In this document: positions 7,972 through 15,310 of the stretch, piece after piece
Layout: every line of letters begins with the position of its first letter
Numbering within the stretch: position 1 is the first letter of the stretch
Made by a program: the position numbers and the translations under genes
The notes under the pieces: model-generated
Seen by the model: the letters and a program-made list of their open reading frames with translations, nothing else
Told to the model about the DNA's origin: nothing
Database searches by the model: none
From: CAYWWY01 sp964462525
GTDB taxonomy: Bacteria; Thermotogota; Thermotogae; MWEM01
Direction of reading: 5' to 3'
Assembly: GCA_964462525.1 (NCBI GenBank)
Contig: CAYWWY010000018.1
Location: 1 to 31,354, forward strand
DNA length: 31,354 nt

Positions 7972-9098
7972 GTAAGGCGGTTCGAGTCCTTCATGTATTC
8001 GCGGGGTTGAACTGCGGCGGGGCAGAGAATCTGGTCATGAATCTGTATCGGCATATTGATCGAGCGCAAATCCAATTTGACTTCGCGTATTATAAAAGAT
8101 TCAGCGATTACTTTGTCCGCGAGATTCAGGAAATGGGGGGCCAAGTTTATCGCCTTCCCCCGCCCACGTTTCGCCATTTCTTCTCTTTCCTTTTTCGTTG
8201 GTGGCGGATCCTTTCGAAACAAAACACGCATCGAATCATTCATGGCCACGCCCAAGCCACTTCCATTGTGTATCTGTTCTTTGCTCGGCTCATGCGGAGG
8301 CATACCATCCTGCATGCCCATACAACCCACCATGGTTATGGCGGCAAAGGACTGGCCCGTCGGATCTTCCAGTTTCCTGCGCGATTCTTTGCCCATACGC
8401 GACTCGCATGTAGTCAAGAAGCAGGAGAATGGTTGTTTGGCAAGAAAAAAGCATTCTCGATCTTTTCCAACGCCATTGATCTGGATCGATTCCGATACGA
8501 TCCGGATGAAGCAAAGAGGCAGAAGGAGCAATTGGGAATGGACGGGAAACTCGTCATCGGTCATGTGGGCCGGTTTTCTCGAGAAAAAAACCACGCGTTT
8601 CTTTTGGAGGTTTTTGGACAGTTTCTCGCACGCAACCCAGAATCGGTTTTGTTTCTTGTAGGGGATGGGCCCTTGAAACATCCGATTGCGGAACGAGCGA
8701 AGGAACAGGGTTTGGAGGACCACGTGGTATTCGCTGGGTTTATACCGGATGTGGGAAGGCTTATGATGGCCATGGATCTTTTTGTTCTTCCGTCTTTGTA
8801 TGAAGGGGTCCCTTTGACGCTGATCGAAGCCCAATCTTCGGGATTGCCCTGTTTGGTCTCTGATGCAATCTCTCGAGATGTCATCCCAACATCGTTGGTC
8901 CATACGCTTTCGCTCCGAGAGAATGAACAGGTTTGGGCCGATAAGATGGTCGAGATCGCAAATCGTCCGCACCAGCAGGATCGGTCCCATTGGCATTTGT
9001 CTTTTCGAGATACCGAGTTTGATATCCGCATACTGGCAATCAAATATGAAAGACTCATACGGGAGCCCATTGGCAATCAAAGAAAAGGGAACCGATGA
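7968..9098 (+). CDS. GT4 family glycosyltransferase
   Basis: A 376-residue retaining glycosyltransferase. The start shows VRVLHVFAGLNCGGAENLVM, typical of EpsF/EpsD-like exopolysaccharide enzymes. IIHGHAQATSIVYLFF and ILHAHTTHH follow in the acceptor domain, and IGHVGRFSREKNHAFLLEVF, FLVGDGPLKH and the E-x7-E region SLYEGVPLTLIEAQSSGLPC lie in the donor domain. I chose ATG 7968, which overlaps the stop of the small upstream frame; a GTG at 7941 in the same frame is an alternative that adds nine lysine-rich residues. It likely adds a hexose or acetamido-sugar to the repeat unit. The acyltransferase follows after 22 bases. Confidence 0.87.
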   Translation: MSKAVRVLHVFAGLNCGGAENLVMNLYRHIDRAQIQFDFAYYKRFSDYFVREIQEMGGQVYRLPPPTFRHFFSFLFRWWRILSKQNTHRIIHGHAQATSIVYLFFARLMRRHTILHAHTTHHGYGGKGLARRIFQFPARFFAHTRLACSQEAGEWLFGKKKAFSIFSNAIDLDRFRYDPDEAKRQKEQLGMDGKLVIGHVGRFSREKNHAFLLEVFGQFLARNPESVLFLVGDGPLKHPIAERAKEQGLEDHVVFAGFIPDVGRLMMAMDLFVLPSLYEGVPLTLIEAQSSGLPCLVSDAISRDVIPTSLVHTLSLRENEQVWADKMVEIANRPHQQDRSHWHLSFRDTEFDIRILAIKYERLIREPIGNQRKGNR

Positions 9099-9120
9099 GT
9101 TTTAAAATCGAGGAGGGATC

Positions 9121-9723
9121 ATGAGCGCTTCTTTTTTTTCCGAGGATGAACTTAGGAGAATTGGTTTCGCTTCTTATGGAAAAGGCGTTCTCGTGAGCAG
9201 AAAAGCCAGCATCTACAGCCCACAAAAAATCCGTCTGGGAGACTATGTCCGGATCGATGATTTTTCTTTTTTGAACGGAGAGATTCATTTTGGCAGCTAT
9301 ATTCATGTCAGTCCTTTTTGTTTGCTCGTCGCGGGAAAAAACCGGATTGCGCTAGAAGATTTTTCGGGGTTGTCGGCGAAGGTATCCGTCTATGGAACTT
9401 CAGATGATTACTCGGGGGCGAGCTTGACCAATCCGATGATACCGGATCTCTACAAAACCTTGATCCAAGGTGATGTCACCATTCGTCGCCATGCCATCAT
9501 CGGAGCAAGCAGCATCATCCTGCCTGGGGTTGTGGTGGGGGAAGGATGCGCCGTGGGAGCGCTGTCTCTGGTCAATCGGAATCTCGAACCATGGGGGATT
9601 TATACCGGAATCCCCGTAAAGCGGGTTAAAGAGAGAAAAAAAGACCTCCTAGAACGGGAAAAGCAGTTTTTGGAAGAAAAAGGAATCGCGGCTTTCTTAG
9701 ATTCAGAACCGCACCTGTCCTGA
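9121..9723 (+). CDS. Hexapeptide-repeat (LbH) acyltransferase
   Basis: A 200-residue protein of the left-handed beta-helix family, which includes WbbJ/NodL-type O-acetyltransferases. Hexapeptide-like repeats occur at residues 35-65 (IRLGDYVRIDDFSFLNGEIH) and 118-155 (GDVTIRRHAIIGASSIILPG and VVVGEGCAVGALSLV). The family's usual closing segment is WGIYTGIPVKRVKERKKDL, followed by a charged helix ending in EKQFLEEKGI. It should transfer an acetyl (or similar) group from acyl-CoA to a sugar hydroxyl or amine of the polysaccharide. GAGGAGG lies just upstream of the ATG. Its last 21 bases overlap the 3' end of the convergent Wzi-like gene, and no terminator is visible there. Confidence 0.85.
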   Translation: MSASFFSEDELRRIGFASYGKGVLVSRKASIYSPQKIRLGDYVRIDDFSFLNGEIHFGSYIHVSPFCLLVAGKNRIALEDFSGLSAKVSVYGTSDDYSGASLTNPMIPDLYKTLIQGDVTIRRHAIIGASSIILPGVVVGEGCAVGALSLVNRNLEPWGIYTGIPVKRVKERKKDLLEREKQFLEEKGIAAFLDSEPHLS

Positions 9724-11037
9724 TATGGCCAGTCTTGGCAACCAATGGGTTTTCCCTGCTTCCAAGCCGTAGTTTTGGCAAAAGGTGAATCCCACAGAGC
9801 CCCGAACAGATGCTTGCGGGTGGATGTTCCAATAACCGCCAACCATGAAGGTATGATTGTTCTGAAGGACCGGATCGTCTAGCCACGGAAAGTAGGTGAA
9901 ATCCGGTTGGCTTCCGCCCGGCTCATCCCATTGGGCATACGGATCGCGTGTTCCGTGGACCAAGAATTCGTACATTGCGCTCAATCCATAATCCCCTTCG
10001 TGGAACCGATACTCCAGATTCACCACACCCGAGTTTGGCCCGTACTTGTAGCCGATCATGTTGTACTCGATGGGAAGATCCGTTTGGTCTTCATACCGAA
10101 CGTATGCGTACGGCGGAATCCCCAAACTGTGCCGTTGGTAGTTGTACTTCGTTGATCCGGCAAACTCGATCGCAAGGCTGTTTCTTGGATCGATCTGCCA
10201 TTGCGTACCAATGTTCCAGGCGATTTTGTCATTGGGCGCCCAGATTTTGCTTATGCTTAGGTCGCTAATGAACACAGATGCCCAGGAATGCACCGGATCA
10301 AAAAAGAGTTGCAGGTAGAGCCCTTGCATCCCGTTATCGTTGATGGCCTCCCGCCATGGGGCCTCTTTGAAGTTGTTGCGAAACTCCTGCGTCATTTGAT
10401 AGGGAAAGAGGGCAAAGGCATAGGCTGGATCGATCGATCGGCCCAAAAAAAGGATCGCTTCTTCGTATCCGAACTCCAGAAAATCCCACGGGCGAAAAGC
10501 TGCTCTTCGGTAGTACAGGGTTTTGGCGATTTGGGCATTCCCATCGGTCTTCCAGTCTGCCACATCTGGGCGGATGAAGACGAAGTCGTTTTTGAGGGCG
10601 AACCAATGGACAGGATTCCATTCTATAGCAACAGCCGGATAAGCGCTCGAATTGGAAGCAATCCAAAGCGGATAGTGGTTGCCCACCCCTTCCGAAAGGT
10701 GGATATACCCGATTTGGGCGTAGATCGTTTCCCAATCGATCCAGAAGTATCCTTCTTCCAGTTGGTAGTAAAAATCAGCAAGCAAAGGAAGATCGTTGGC
10801 CATGTGGGTAAACTGAACCTTCCGTTCACCAATCGCGTAATTCCTAAGTTCCCACTTACTGGTGAACCCCATGGAATCCGAAGACAGCTCCCAACCAATG
10901 CCTCCGCTCAACCCTGCATTTGTAACGATGGCATCATGACGGATGTTTCCGTACAGCATAAAGGTACTTTGATATGCCCAAACCGTATATCCAACACAAA
11001 TCATCCAGGCAATCACGAGCATTTTCTTGAGCACCAT
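9703..11037 (-). CDS. Wzi-like outer-membrane beta-barrel protein
   Basis: A 444-residue exported protein. It has a signal peptide (MVLKKMLVIAWMICVGYTVW, cleavage probably after AYQ or nearby) and then many alternating aromatic/hydrophobic strands such as HSWASVFISDLSISKIW and SGVVNLEYRFHEGDYGLSAM. The C-terminus ends in ISGQVRF, a terminal phenylalanine expected for BAM-inserted barrels. Length and composition fit capsule-assembly Wzi proteins (about 450-480 residues), which anchor capsule at the cell surface; the neighbouring polysaccharide cluster agrees. The family call is from overall pattern, not a sequence search; an unrelated porin is the alternative. The start is the ATG at 11035-11037 with GGGGAGG 9 bases upstream; the longer TTG frame is rejected. 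Confidence 0.65.
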   Translation of the reverse strand: MVLKKMLVIAWMICVGYTVWAYQSTFMLYGNIRHDAIVTNAGLSGGIGWELSSDSMGFTSKWELRNYAIGERKVQFTHMANDLPLLADFYYQLEEGYFWIDWETIYAQIGYIHLSEGVGNHYPLWIASNSSAYPAVAIEWNPVHWFALKNDFVFIRPDVADWKTDGNAQIAKTLYYRRAAFRPWDFLEFGYEEAILFLGRSIDPAYAFALFPYQMTQEFRNNFKEAPWREAINDNGMQGLYLQLFFDPVHSWASVFISDLSISKIWAPNDKIAWNIGTQWQIDPRNSLAIEFAGSTKYNYQRHSLGIPPYAYVRYEDQTDLPIEYNMIGYKYGPNSGVVNLEYRFHEGDYGLSAMYEFLVHGTRDPYAQWDEPGGSQPDFTYFPWLDDPVLQNNHTFMVGGYWNIHPQASVRGSVGFTFCQNYGLEAGKTHWLPRLAISGQVRF

Positions 11038-11133
11038 ACCGATTTTCCTCCCCAATGGGTATATGTGAAAAAAAGTACCGCTTACTTACGTCTTGTATAA
11101 GGCCATTCATTATTGCTTGGAGGGATTAGGGTG

Positions 11134-11784
11134 ATGAGACGGATTTTCGTGAGTTCGATGGTTATTTTGATTGCAATGGCTTCTTTTTTGGTCGCTTCTG
11201 ATCAATATACTCTTGTAGAAGCCCCTGGGTCAGTCACCCGGGAGATGATCCAGCAAGAAGGCATTCGGCTGATGTACAGCTACATATCCAACATTCGGAA
11301 TGACTTCTTTCCCAAATTCCCAATCTATACGTATTCCCACGACCCGAACACACTACAATTGCGATTGGTTCCCATCGAATATATCCAAGAAGGATTGCGA
11401 GGACATCTGGCGCAATTTATGAGAACGATCGAGTTCTTTTCTCGGTTCGGCAATCCCGCTGTTGAGAATAATGCGCGCTTTGAGTCTTATACCTACGACA
11501 TTATCTCGATGGTGCACGCCAATCGAACAACTGGACAAATTATCTCAAAAACTGTTTCTCGAGAACCTTGGAAGGACAGCGTGATCGTGCAGGACTTTCA
11601 AGATCTCAAATATTACCCGTTGAATGAAATGCTTCAGATCCTGGAAAACGAAGAATGGGTGGATTCGATCATTCTGATGGTCACCGCCAACATAACAACC
11701 CGCGCGATTGACCTTGTAGGACTTGTGTATGATGCTTCAGAAGAATACGCCTTCCTGGTGGTTAAGCTGAACATCTTTCAATAA
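11134..11784 (+). CDS. Exported protein of unknown function
   Basis: A 216-residue protein not assigned to any family. Residues 1-22 (MRRIFVSSMVILIAMASFLV) form a Sec signal peptide with a likely cut after VAS, and no lipobox cysteine is present. The mature part mixes helices and strands (REMIQQEGIRLMYSYISNIR, then WVDSIILMVTANITTRAIDL near the C-terminus) and has no cysteines, membrane segments or repeats. GGAGGG precedes the ATG by about 10 bases; a GTG three bases upstream is also possible. It is divergent from the Wzi-like gene and ends 6 bases before the convergent aminotransferase gene. A periplasmic role linked to the envelope is only a guess from position. Confidence 0.7.
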   Translation: MRRIFVSSMVILIAMASFLVASDQYTLVEAPGSVTREMIQQEGIRLMYSYISNIRNDFFPKFPIYTYSHDPNTLQLRLVPIEYIQEGLRGHLAQFMRTIEFFSRFGNPAVENNARFESYTYDIISMVHANRTTGQIISKTVSREPWKDSVIVQDFQDLKYYPLNEMLQILENEEWVDSIILMVTANITTRAIDLVGLVYDASEEYAFLVVKLNIFQ

Positions 11785-11790
11785 TCTCTC

Positions 11791-12867
11791 TCAATCCGCG
11801 TCCAGAGGAATCATCCACTGGTGTGCGTCTTTTCGATCCCCATACTGGATATCCGTGAGCTGTTTATACAGCTCATTTGTGTATTCTCCTACGGTTTCTT
11901 CATGAATGACCATATCCACGTCTTTCCAATGCAAAACCCCAATCGGCGCAATGGCCGCCGCGGTACCCGTTCCAAAGACCTCCTTAAGCCTTCCTTGTCC
12001 ATAGGCGTCTTTCAATTCCTCCATGGCAATATCGCGCTGTTCAACAGCAATTCCCATGTCTCGGGCCAATTGGATCACGCTGTTTCGGGTGATCCCGGAA
12101 AGGATCGTTCCCCGGTCCAGGGATGGCGTCACGAGCTGATCGTCAATTCGAAAGAAGATGTTCATAGTTCCCAGCTCTTCGATCCACCGATGTTGGCAGC
12201 TGTCCAACCATAATACCTGATCATACCCATGCTGTTGGGCCTTATGGGTTGCCTGTAAACCAGAAGCGTAATTGGCAAGGGTTTTCGCCTGTCCCACGCC
12301 CCCGGGAGCGGTCCGACCATGTTCGTCGATGACCTGAATCCGAATGGGTTGGAAGCCTTTTGCAAAATAGAATGGGACCGGAGATGCCATTATGAGAAAG
12401 ATATATTCTTTCGATACACGCACACCCAAATGGGGTTCGCTGGCAAAGACCAAGGGCCGAATATACATTGATGTCCCCCGCGTGTATGGGATCCATTCGA
12501 TATCCACACGAAGAAGAGCCTTCAGGGCAGATAGGGCCAGTTCCGGATCAATCTCTGGGATGCACATCATTTTGCACGATCGAACCAACCTTTGAAAATG
12601 GTCTTTGGGCCGAAAGAGACGGACTCGAGAATCCGAATCCCGGAAAGCCTTCATCCCTTCAAAGACCACTTGCCCGTAATGAAGGGCCATAACGGTCGGA
12701 TCCGTCATCACAGGGGCATGGGGCAAGACGCGGGGGTCGTGCCATCCCTTTTCTTCGTTCCATTCCATCATGAACATATGGTCGGGGAAGACCGTTCCGA
12801 ATGAGAGATCCGTTTCATCGACACGGGCTTTTGGGCTTTTTGTCCGATATAAGGTAATGGGGTTCAT
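11791..12867 (-). CDS. ilvE: Branched-chain amino acid aminotransferase
   Basis: A 358-residue class IV PLP-dependent aminotransferase of the larger bacterial type (EC 2.6.1.42). It interconverts leucine, isoleucine and valine with their 2-oxo acids, using glutamate/2-oxoglutarate, in the cytoplasm. Visible signatures are ALHYGQVVFEGMKAFR (residues 61-76), RGTSMYIRPLVFAS (130-143), GGVGQAKTLANYASGLQA with the PLP lysine at about 195, EELGTMNIFFRI and LSGITRNSVIQLARD. The length matches the family. The start is the ATG at 12865-12867, with AAAGGAGG about 8 bases upstream; the 21-residue extension of the longer frame is hydrophobic and not family-like. The gene stands alone, with its own promoter. 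Confidence 0.95.
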   Translation of the reverse strand: MNPITLYRTKSPKARVDETDLSFGTVFPDHMFMMEWNEEKGWHDPRVLPHAPVMTDPTVMALHYGQVVFEGMKAFRDSDSRVRLFRPKDHFQRLVRSCKMMCIPEIDPELALSALKALLRVDIEWIPYTRGTSMYIRPLVFASEPHLGVRVSKEYIFLIMASPVPFYFAKGFQPIRIQVIDEHGRTAPGGVGQAKTLANYASGLQATHKAQQHGYDQVLWLDSCQHRWIEELGTMNIFFRIDDQLVTPSLDRGTILSGITRNSVIQLARDMGIAVEQRDIAMEELKDAYGQGRLKEVFGTGTAAAIAPIGVLHWKDVDMVIHEETVGEYTNELYKQLTDIQYGDRKDAHQWMIPLDAD

Positions 12868-12898
12868 GGCATCAACCTCCTTTAATGCGTATAGGAAG

Positions 12899-12909
12899 AT
12901 TATACCATA
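12899..12909 (-). promoter_or_regulatory. Extended -10 promoter of the aminotransferase gene
   Basis: The minus strand reads TATGGTATAAT, a perfect -10 hexamer with an extended TG element, about 31 bases before the start codon. The -35 region is poor, as often found with an extended -10. Confidence 0.6.
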
Positions 12910-12959
12910 TCCGCTCACACACACTACCACCTCCAGTTACGGAAGAAAGAAGAATATGT

Positions 12960-12965
12960 TATAAT
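12960..12965 (+). promoter_or_regulatory. -10 element of the HepT/MntA operon
   Basis: A perfect TATAAT on the plus strand; the -35 (around 12937) is weak. Transcription would begin near 12972, almost at the ATG of a 14-codon leader frame and about 43 bases before the GTG start of the HEPN gene. Confidence 0.55.
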
Positions 12966-12973
12966 CTCCTTGT

Positions 12974-13018
12974 ATGAATCGGGTGTGGATCGTGCGACTA
13001 AAGGTGGGAGAAAAGTGA
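12974..13018 (+). CDS. Possible 14-residue leader peptide
   Basis: The frame encodes MNRVWIVRLKVGEK. Its TGA overlaps the GTG start of the HEPN gene (GTGA), and its ATG lies about 9 bases after the TATAAT, so its message would be nearly leaderless. Such an arrangement could couple translation of the toxin-antitoxin pair. It may equally be chance; the peptide has no recognised features. Confidence 0.25.
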   Translation: MNRVWIVRLKVGEK

Positions 13019-13425
13019 GACAAACGGTTCGATGGAAACAACGGTTTTCCAACTTTGAAAAGGCCTACGCGCAGTTTCGAAAAGTCATCGAAATTGGAAA
13101 AAACCGACCTTTAGGTGACATTGAGAAGATGGCCTTGATTCAAGCCTTTGAGTTTACTTTTGAGTTGACTTGGAAAACAATGAAGGATTTTCTGGAAGCG
13201 GAGGGTTTTCTTGTGAATAGCCCGAAAGGCGTGCTGAGACAAGCCTTTCAGTCAGGATACATCCGCGATGGCGCGGCATGGATGGAAGGGTTGCAGCGGA
13301 GAAACGACACTGTTCACAACTATGATGAACGGATCATGCAGCAAACGGTAGACTTCATCCAAAACACCTTCGCCAAGCTTTTGGAGGACTGGACGCAACG
13401 ATTCCGTCAAGAATTGGTCTTATGA
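13015..13425 (+). CDS. HEPN-domain HepT-like toxin / nucleotidyltransferase substrate-binding protein (HI0074 family)
   Basis: A 136-residue all-helical protein of the HI0074 family. It opens with RWKQRFSNFEKAYAQF and contains ALIQAFEFTFELTWKTMKDF. The RX4HXY signature RNDTVHNY (R96, H101, Y103) is the HepT ribonuclease motif, whose tyrosine is modified by the partner nucleotidyltransferase in characterised HepT/MntA pairs. The protein is therefore probably an RNase toxin kept inactive by AMP transfer; that mechanism comes from the family and is not shown here. I chose GTG 13015 (GGTGGGAG just upstream), which matches the family's short N-terminus; a TTG at 12970 is in frame but overlaps the promoter. 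It overlaps the antitoxin gene as ATGA. Confidence 0.85.
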   Translation: MRQTVRWKQRFSNFEKAYAQFRKVIEIGKNRPLGDIEKMALIQAFEFTFELTWKTMKDFLEAEGFLVNSPKGVLRQAFQSGYIRDGAAWMEGLQRRNDTVHNYDERIMQQTVDFIQNTFAKLLEDWTQRFRQELVL

Positions 13426-13748
13426 AATATGGACTAAGCAAAGCGGATATTCAAACCATTGTGGAAATCCTTCGGCGATTCCCCGAAATTCAACAGGCCA
13501 TTCTCTTTGGTTCCCGGGCGACGGGAACCCACAAACCGGGTTCCGATATTGATCTCGCTCTCCGGGGAGCGCTCTGCCCCTCTACCATCATACAAGTAAA
13601 ACAGGCGTTGGAAGATACAAATCTTCCATGGTTCTTCGATGTTGTGGACGAACCTTCACTTTCCAACGAAGCCCTTCGAGCGCATATCGACTCCCTCGGA
13701 AAATTGCTGTATTGCAATCCGCGCAAAGTAGAAACCACCCGGGACTGA
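13422..13748 (+). CDS. MntA-like minimal nucleotidyltransferase (antitoxin)
   Basis: A 108-residue protein of the minimal DNA-polymerase-beta nucleotidyltransferase (MNT) superfamily. The GSX10DXD active-site motif is complete: LFGSRATGTHKPGSDIDLAL, with G30-S31, D42 and D44; a third acidic residue may lie in WFFDVVDEPSL near residue 70. Such proteins use ATP to attach AMP to the tyrosine of their HEPN partner and so neutralise it. The ATGA overlap with the upstream HEPN gene ensures coupled synthesis. The order toxin then antitoxin is usual for this class. It faces the DUF4127 gene across a 65-base convergent spacer. Confidence 0.87.
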   Translation: MKYGLSKADIQTIVEILRRFPEIQQAILFGSRATGTHKPGSDIDLALRGALCPSTIIQVKQALEDTNLPWFFDVVDEPSLSNEALRAHIDSLGKLLYCNPRKVETTRD

Positions 13749-13813
13749 TCTTACCGATGCGTAGGTTGCCCCAGGGTAATACCGGCTTACCTTCGCCGCC
13801 TTCCTTGTTCCCC

Positions 13814-15307
13814 TCACACCTCAACAGAAATACCGATCTCAAAGGAACGATGCCACGGAAAGAAGACGCTCTCTAAGGCGAAATCGATGCCCAATCCTTG
13901 TTGAATGATCGGTTTGTAGGCTTCCATGGCAGACTGGACATACCCTTCGGCCCATAATTCGATAGGAATCACCGTCCAGGGTTGCACGCCTTTCCGTTGT
14001 CCTTGAATGATGAGGTCGTTTCGAATGTTGGATTGGAAGGCCCAGTGTTCCAGAAAAAAAAGGACAGCGACCCGCTTCATGGATGGTTCATCGAGGGGTA
14101 TGAATCCTTTTTCTCCCAGATATTGGATGATTGCGTAGGCGCAGCACGTTCCCAGGGTGTTCCCAGCGGTGTTCCACCCAGCGTAGCTCATGACTCTCCA
14201 ATCAAAAATCTGTTTGCGAAGCAATTCTTGAACCAGATGGTTGTCGCCACCGTTGGTATATTTCACATCCGCAACGCTTTTTATCTTGGGGAGAGGATTG
14301 TTCACCCGACCGAGCAACCGCGCGTAGGGTTTTGGGTCGGTTTCTGTCTTGTTTTGGTTGGCGCTATCCAGTCCCTGGGCTCCATTATTCACCAAAAGGG
14401 CAATCTGCCCCGATCCTTCCACGACCCGGCCCCCTGCGGCCTCCACATGAGAGCGTATGCCCATCCATAGCGGCGATCCCTCGTATGGGGGAACGGCCAT
14501 TCGGTGTTCCTCAGCGGCATAATGCACTTCGAACTCAGGAATCATGTCACAAGAACCCGCAAGGATCCTAGATAACAGGGAAAGAGCGGCTTCATCGGCT
14601 CCCGCGTGGATGGCCACTTTCTCTTCGATCCCAAGCTGTGTGACCATGATTTGGTGCAACCGCCCTTCTTCCATCGAGAGACTCTCACGGCTGTTGTCAT
14701 CAAGAACGAGGTTGAGAAATTCGATCACACCCTGGCGGACCAGATCGATGGTCCGGGATACCAGCTTCCTGTTGCGCGCCCGTCGCTGGAGATAATCGGA
14801 CAAAAAGACAGGTGGGATATGCCTTGCTTTTTCGATCAGTTGATTGGAAATCGACTCTGATTGAAAGCTTTTGGCAATCAGCCGGGATATGGCGTGGATC
14901 TCTTGGCCATAGGCTTGCCAATAATCCGGTTCTTCCTCCGATGAGTTGTAAAAGGGCGTCCGAGTTATGGAAGCCGTTGCGTAGATCTTGCATCCTCTGT
15001 CTTTTAGGATCTTCAGGATGGACAATCGTTCTTCGAGGGTTTCGATCGAATCAAGGCTCGTCCGCGAAGGGATGAGGCCTCCGTGAACAAGCATATCAAT
15101 GGAAAGGACAAGATCGTCGCCTGACTTCGCATTTGCCTCAAGCCACAGCAAAAGCCTGCGAAGATCTGGGGGCGTTTTCTTCGCCCCCAGAAATCGTTTT
15201 GGTGGAGTGATAACCTTGATTCCCGCGGCTTGAGCCATGAGCAGAAAATAATCCCGCGTACAGAACCGTTCGTCAACCGGGAAAAATAGGATCCTCCGAT
15301 TGAACAT
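13814..15307 (-). CDS. DUF4127 family protein
   Basis: A 497-residue soluble protein without signal peptide, recognised as DUF4127. Hallmarks are the N-terminal ILFFPVDERFCTRDYF (D12, E13, R14), LVLSIDMLVHGGLIPSRTS (D71, H75), YATASITRTPFYNSSEEEPD, HAGADEAALSLLSRIL (D238), KYTNGGDNHLVQELL (D355, N356) and SYAGWNTAGNTLGT (W378, N379, N383). The many conserved acidic and Asn residues at strand ends suggest an enzyme, probably acting on sugars or glycans, but no reaction is established to my knowledge. It is the last gene of the sugar-transport operon, 3 bases after the two-repeat discoidin protein, which argues for cytoplasmic processing of the imported ligand. The ATG at 15305-15307 gives a standard N-terminus. 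Confidence 0.8.
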   Translation of the reverse strand: MFNRRILFFPVDERFCTRDYFLLMAQAAGIKVITPPKRFLGAKKTPPDLRRLLLWLEANAKSGDDLVLSIDMLVHGGLIPSRTSLDSIETLEERLSILKILKDRGCKIYATASITRTPFYNSSEEEPDYWQAYGQEIHAISRLIAKSFQSESISNQLIEKARHIPPVFLSDYLQRRARNRKLVSRTIDLVRQGVIEFLNLVLDDNSRESLSMEEGRLHQIMVTQLGIEEKVAIHAGADEAALSLLSRILAGSCDMIPEFEVHYAAEEHRMAVPPYEGSPLWMGIRSHVEAAGGRVVEGSGQIALLVNNGAQGLDSANQNKTETDPKPYARLLGRVNNPLPKIKSVADVKYTNGGDNHLVQELLRKQIFDWRVMSYAGWNTAGNTLGTCCAYAIIQYLGEKGFIPLDEPSMKRVAVLFFLEHWAFQSNIRNDLIIQGQRKGVQPWTVIPIELWAEGYVQSAMEAYKPIIQQGLGIDFALESVFFPWHRSFEIGISVEV

Positions 15308-15310
15308 GGC

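Noticed and set aside
7908..9080. 390-codon open frame on the minus strand opposite a GT4 gene
   Set aside because: It is the antisense shadow of the glycosyltransferase at 7968-9098, with no family motif, no ribosome site and implausible composition.
10288..11100. 270-codon plus-strand frame opposite the Wzi-like gene
   Set aside because: The minus-strand frame has a signal peptide, barrel strands, a terminal phenylalanine and a good ribosome site; this one has none of these.
11038..11133. Divergent promoters between the Wzi-like gene and the exported protein
   Set aside because: TATAAG at 11096 has no -35 at proper distance, and no convincing pair was found on the minus strand, so no promoter is called although one must exist.
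13773..13793. Possible terminator AGGGTAA/TTACCTT between the MntA-like gene and DUF4127
   Set aside because: Seven pairs including a G-T wobble and no U-tract on either strand; too weak to call.
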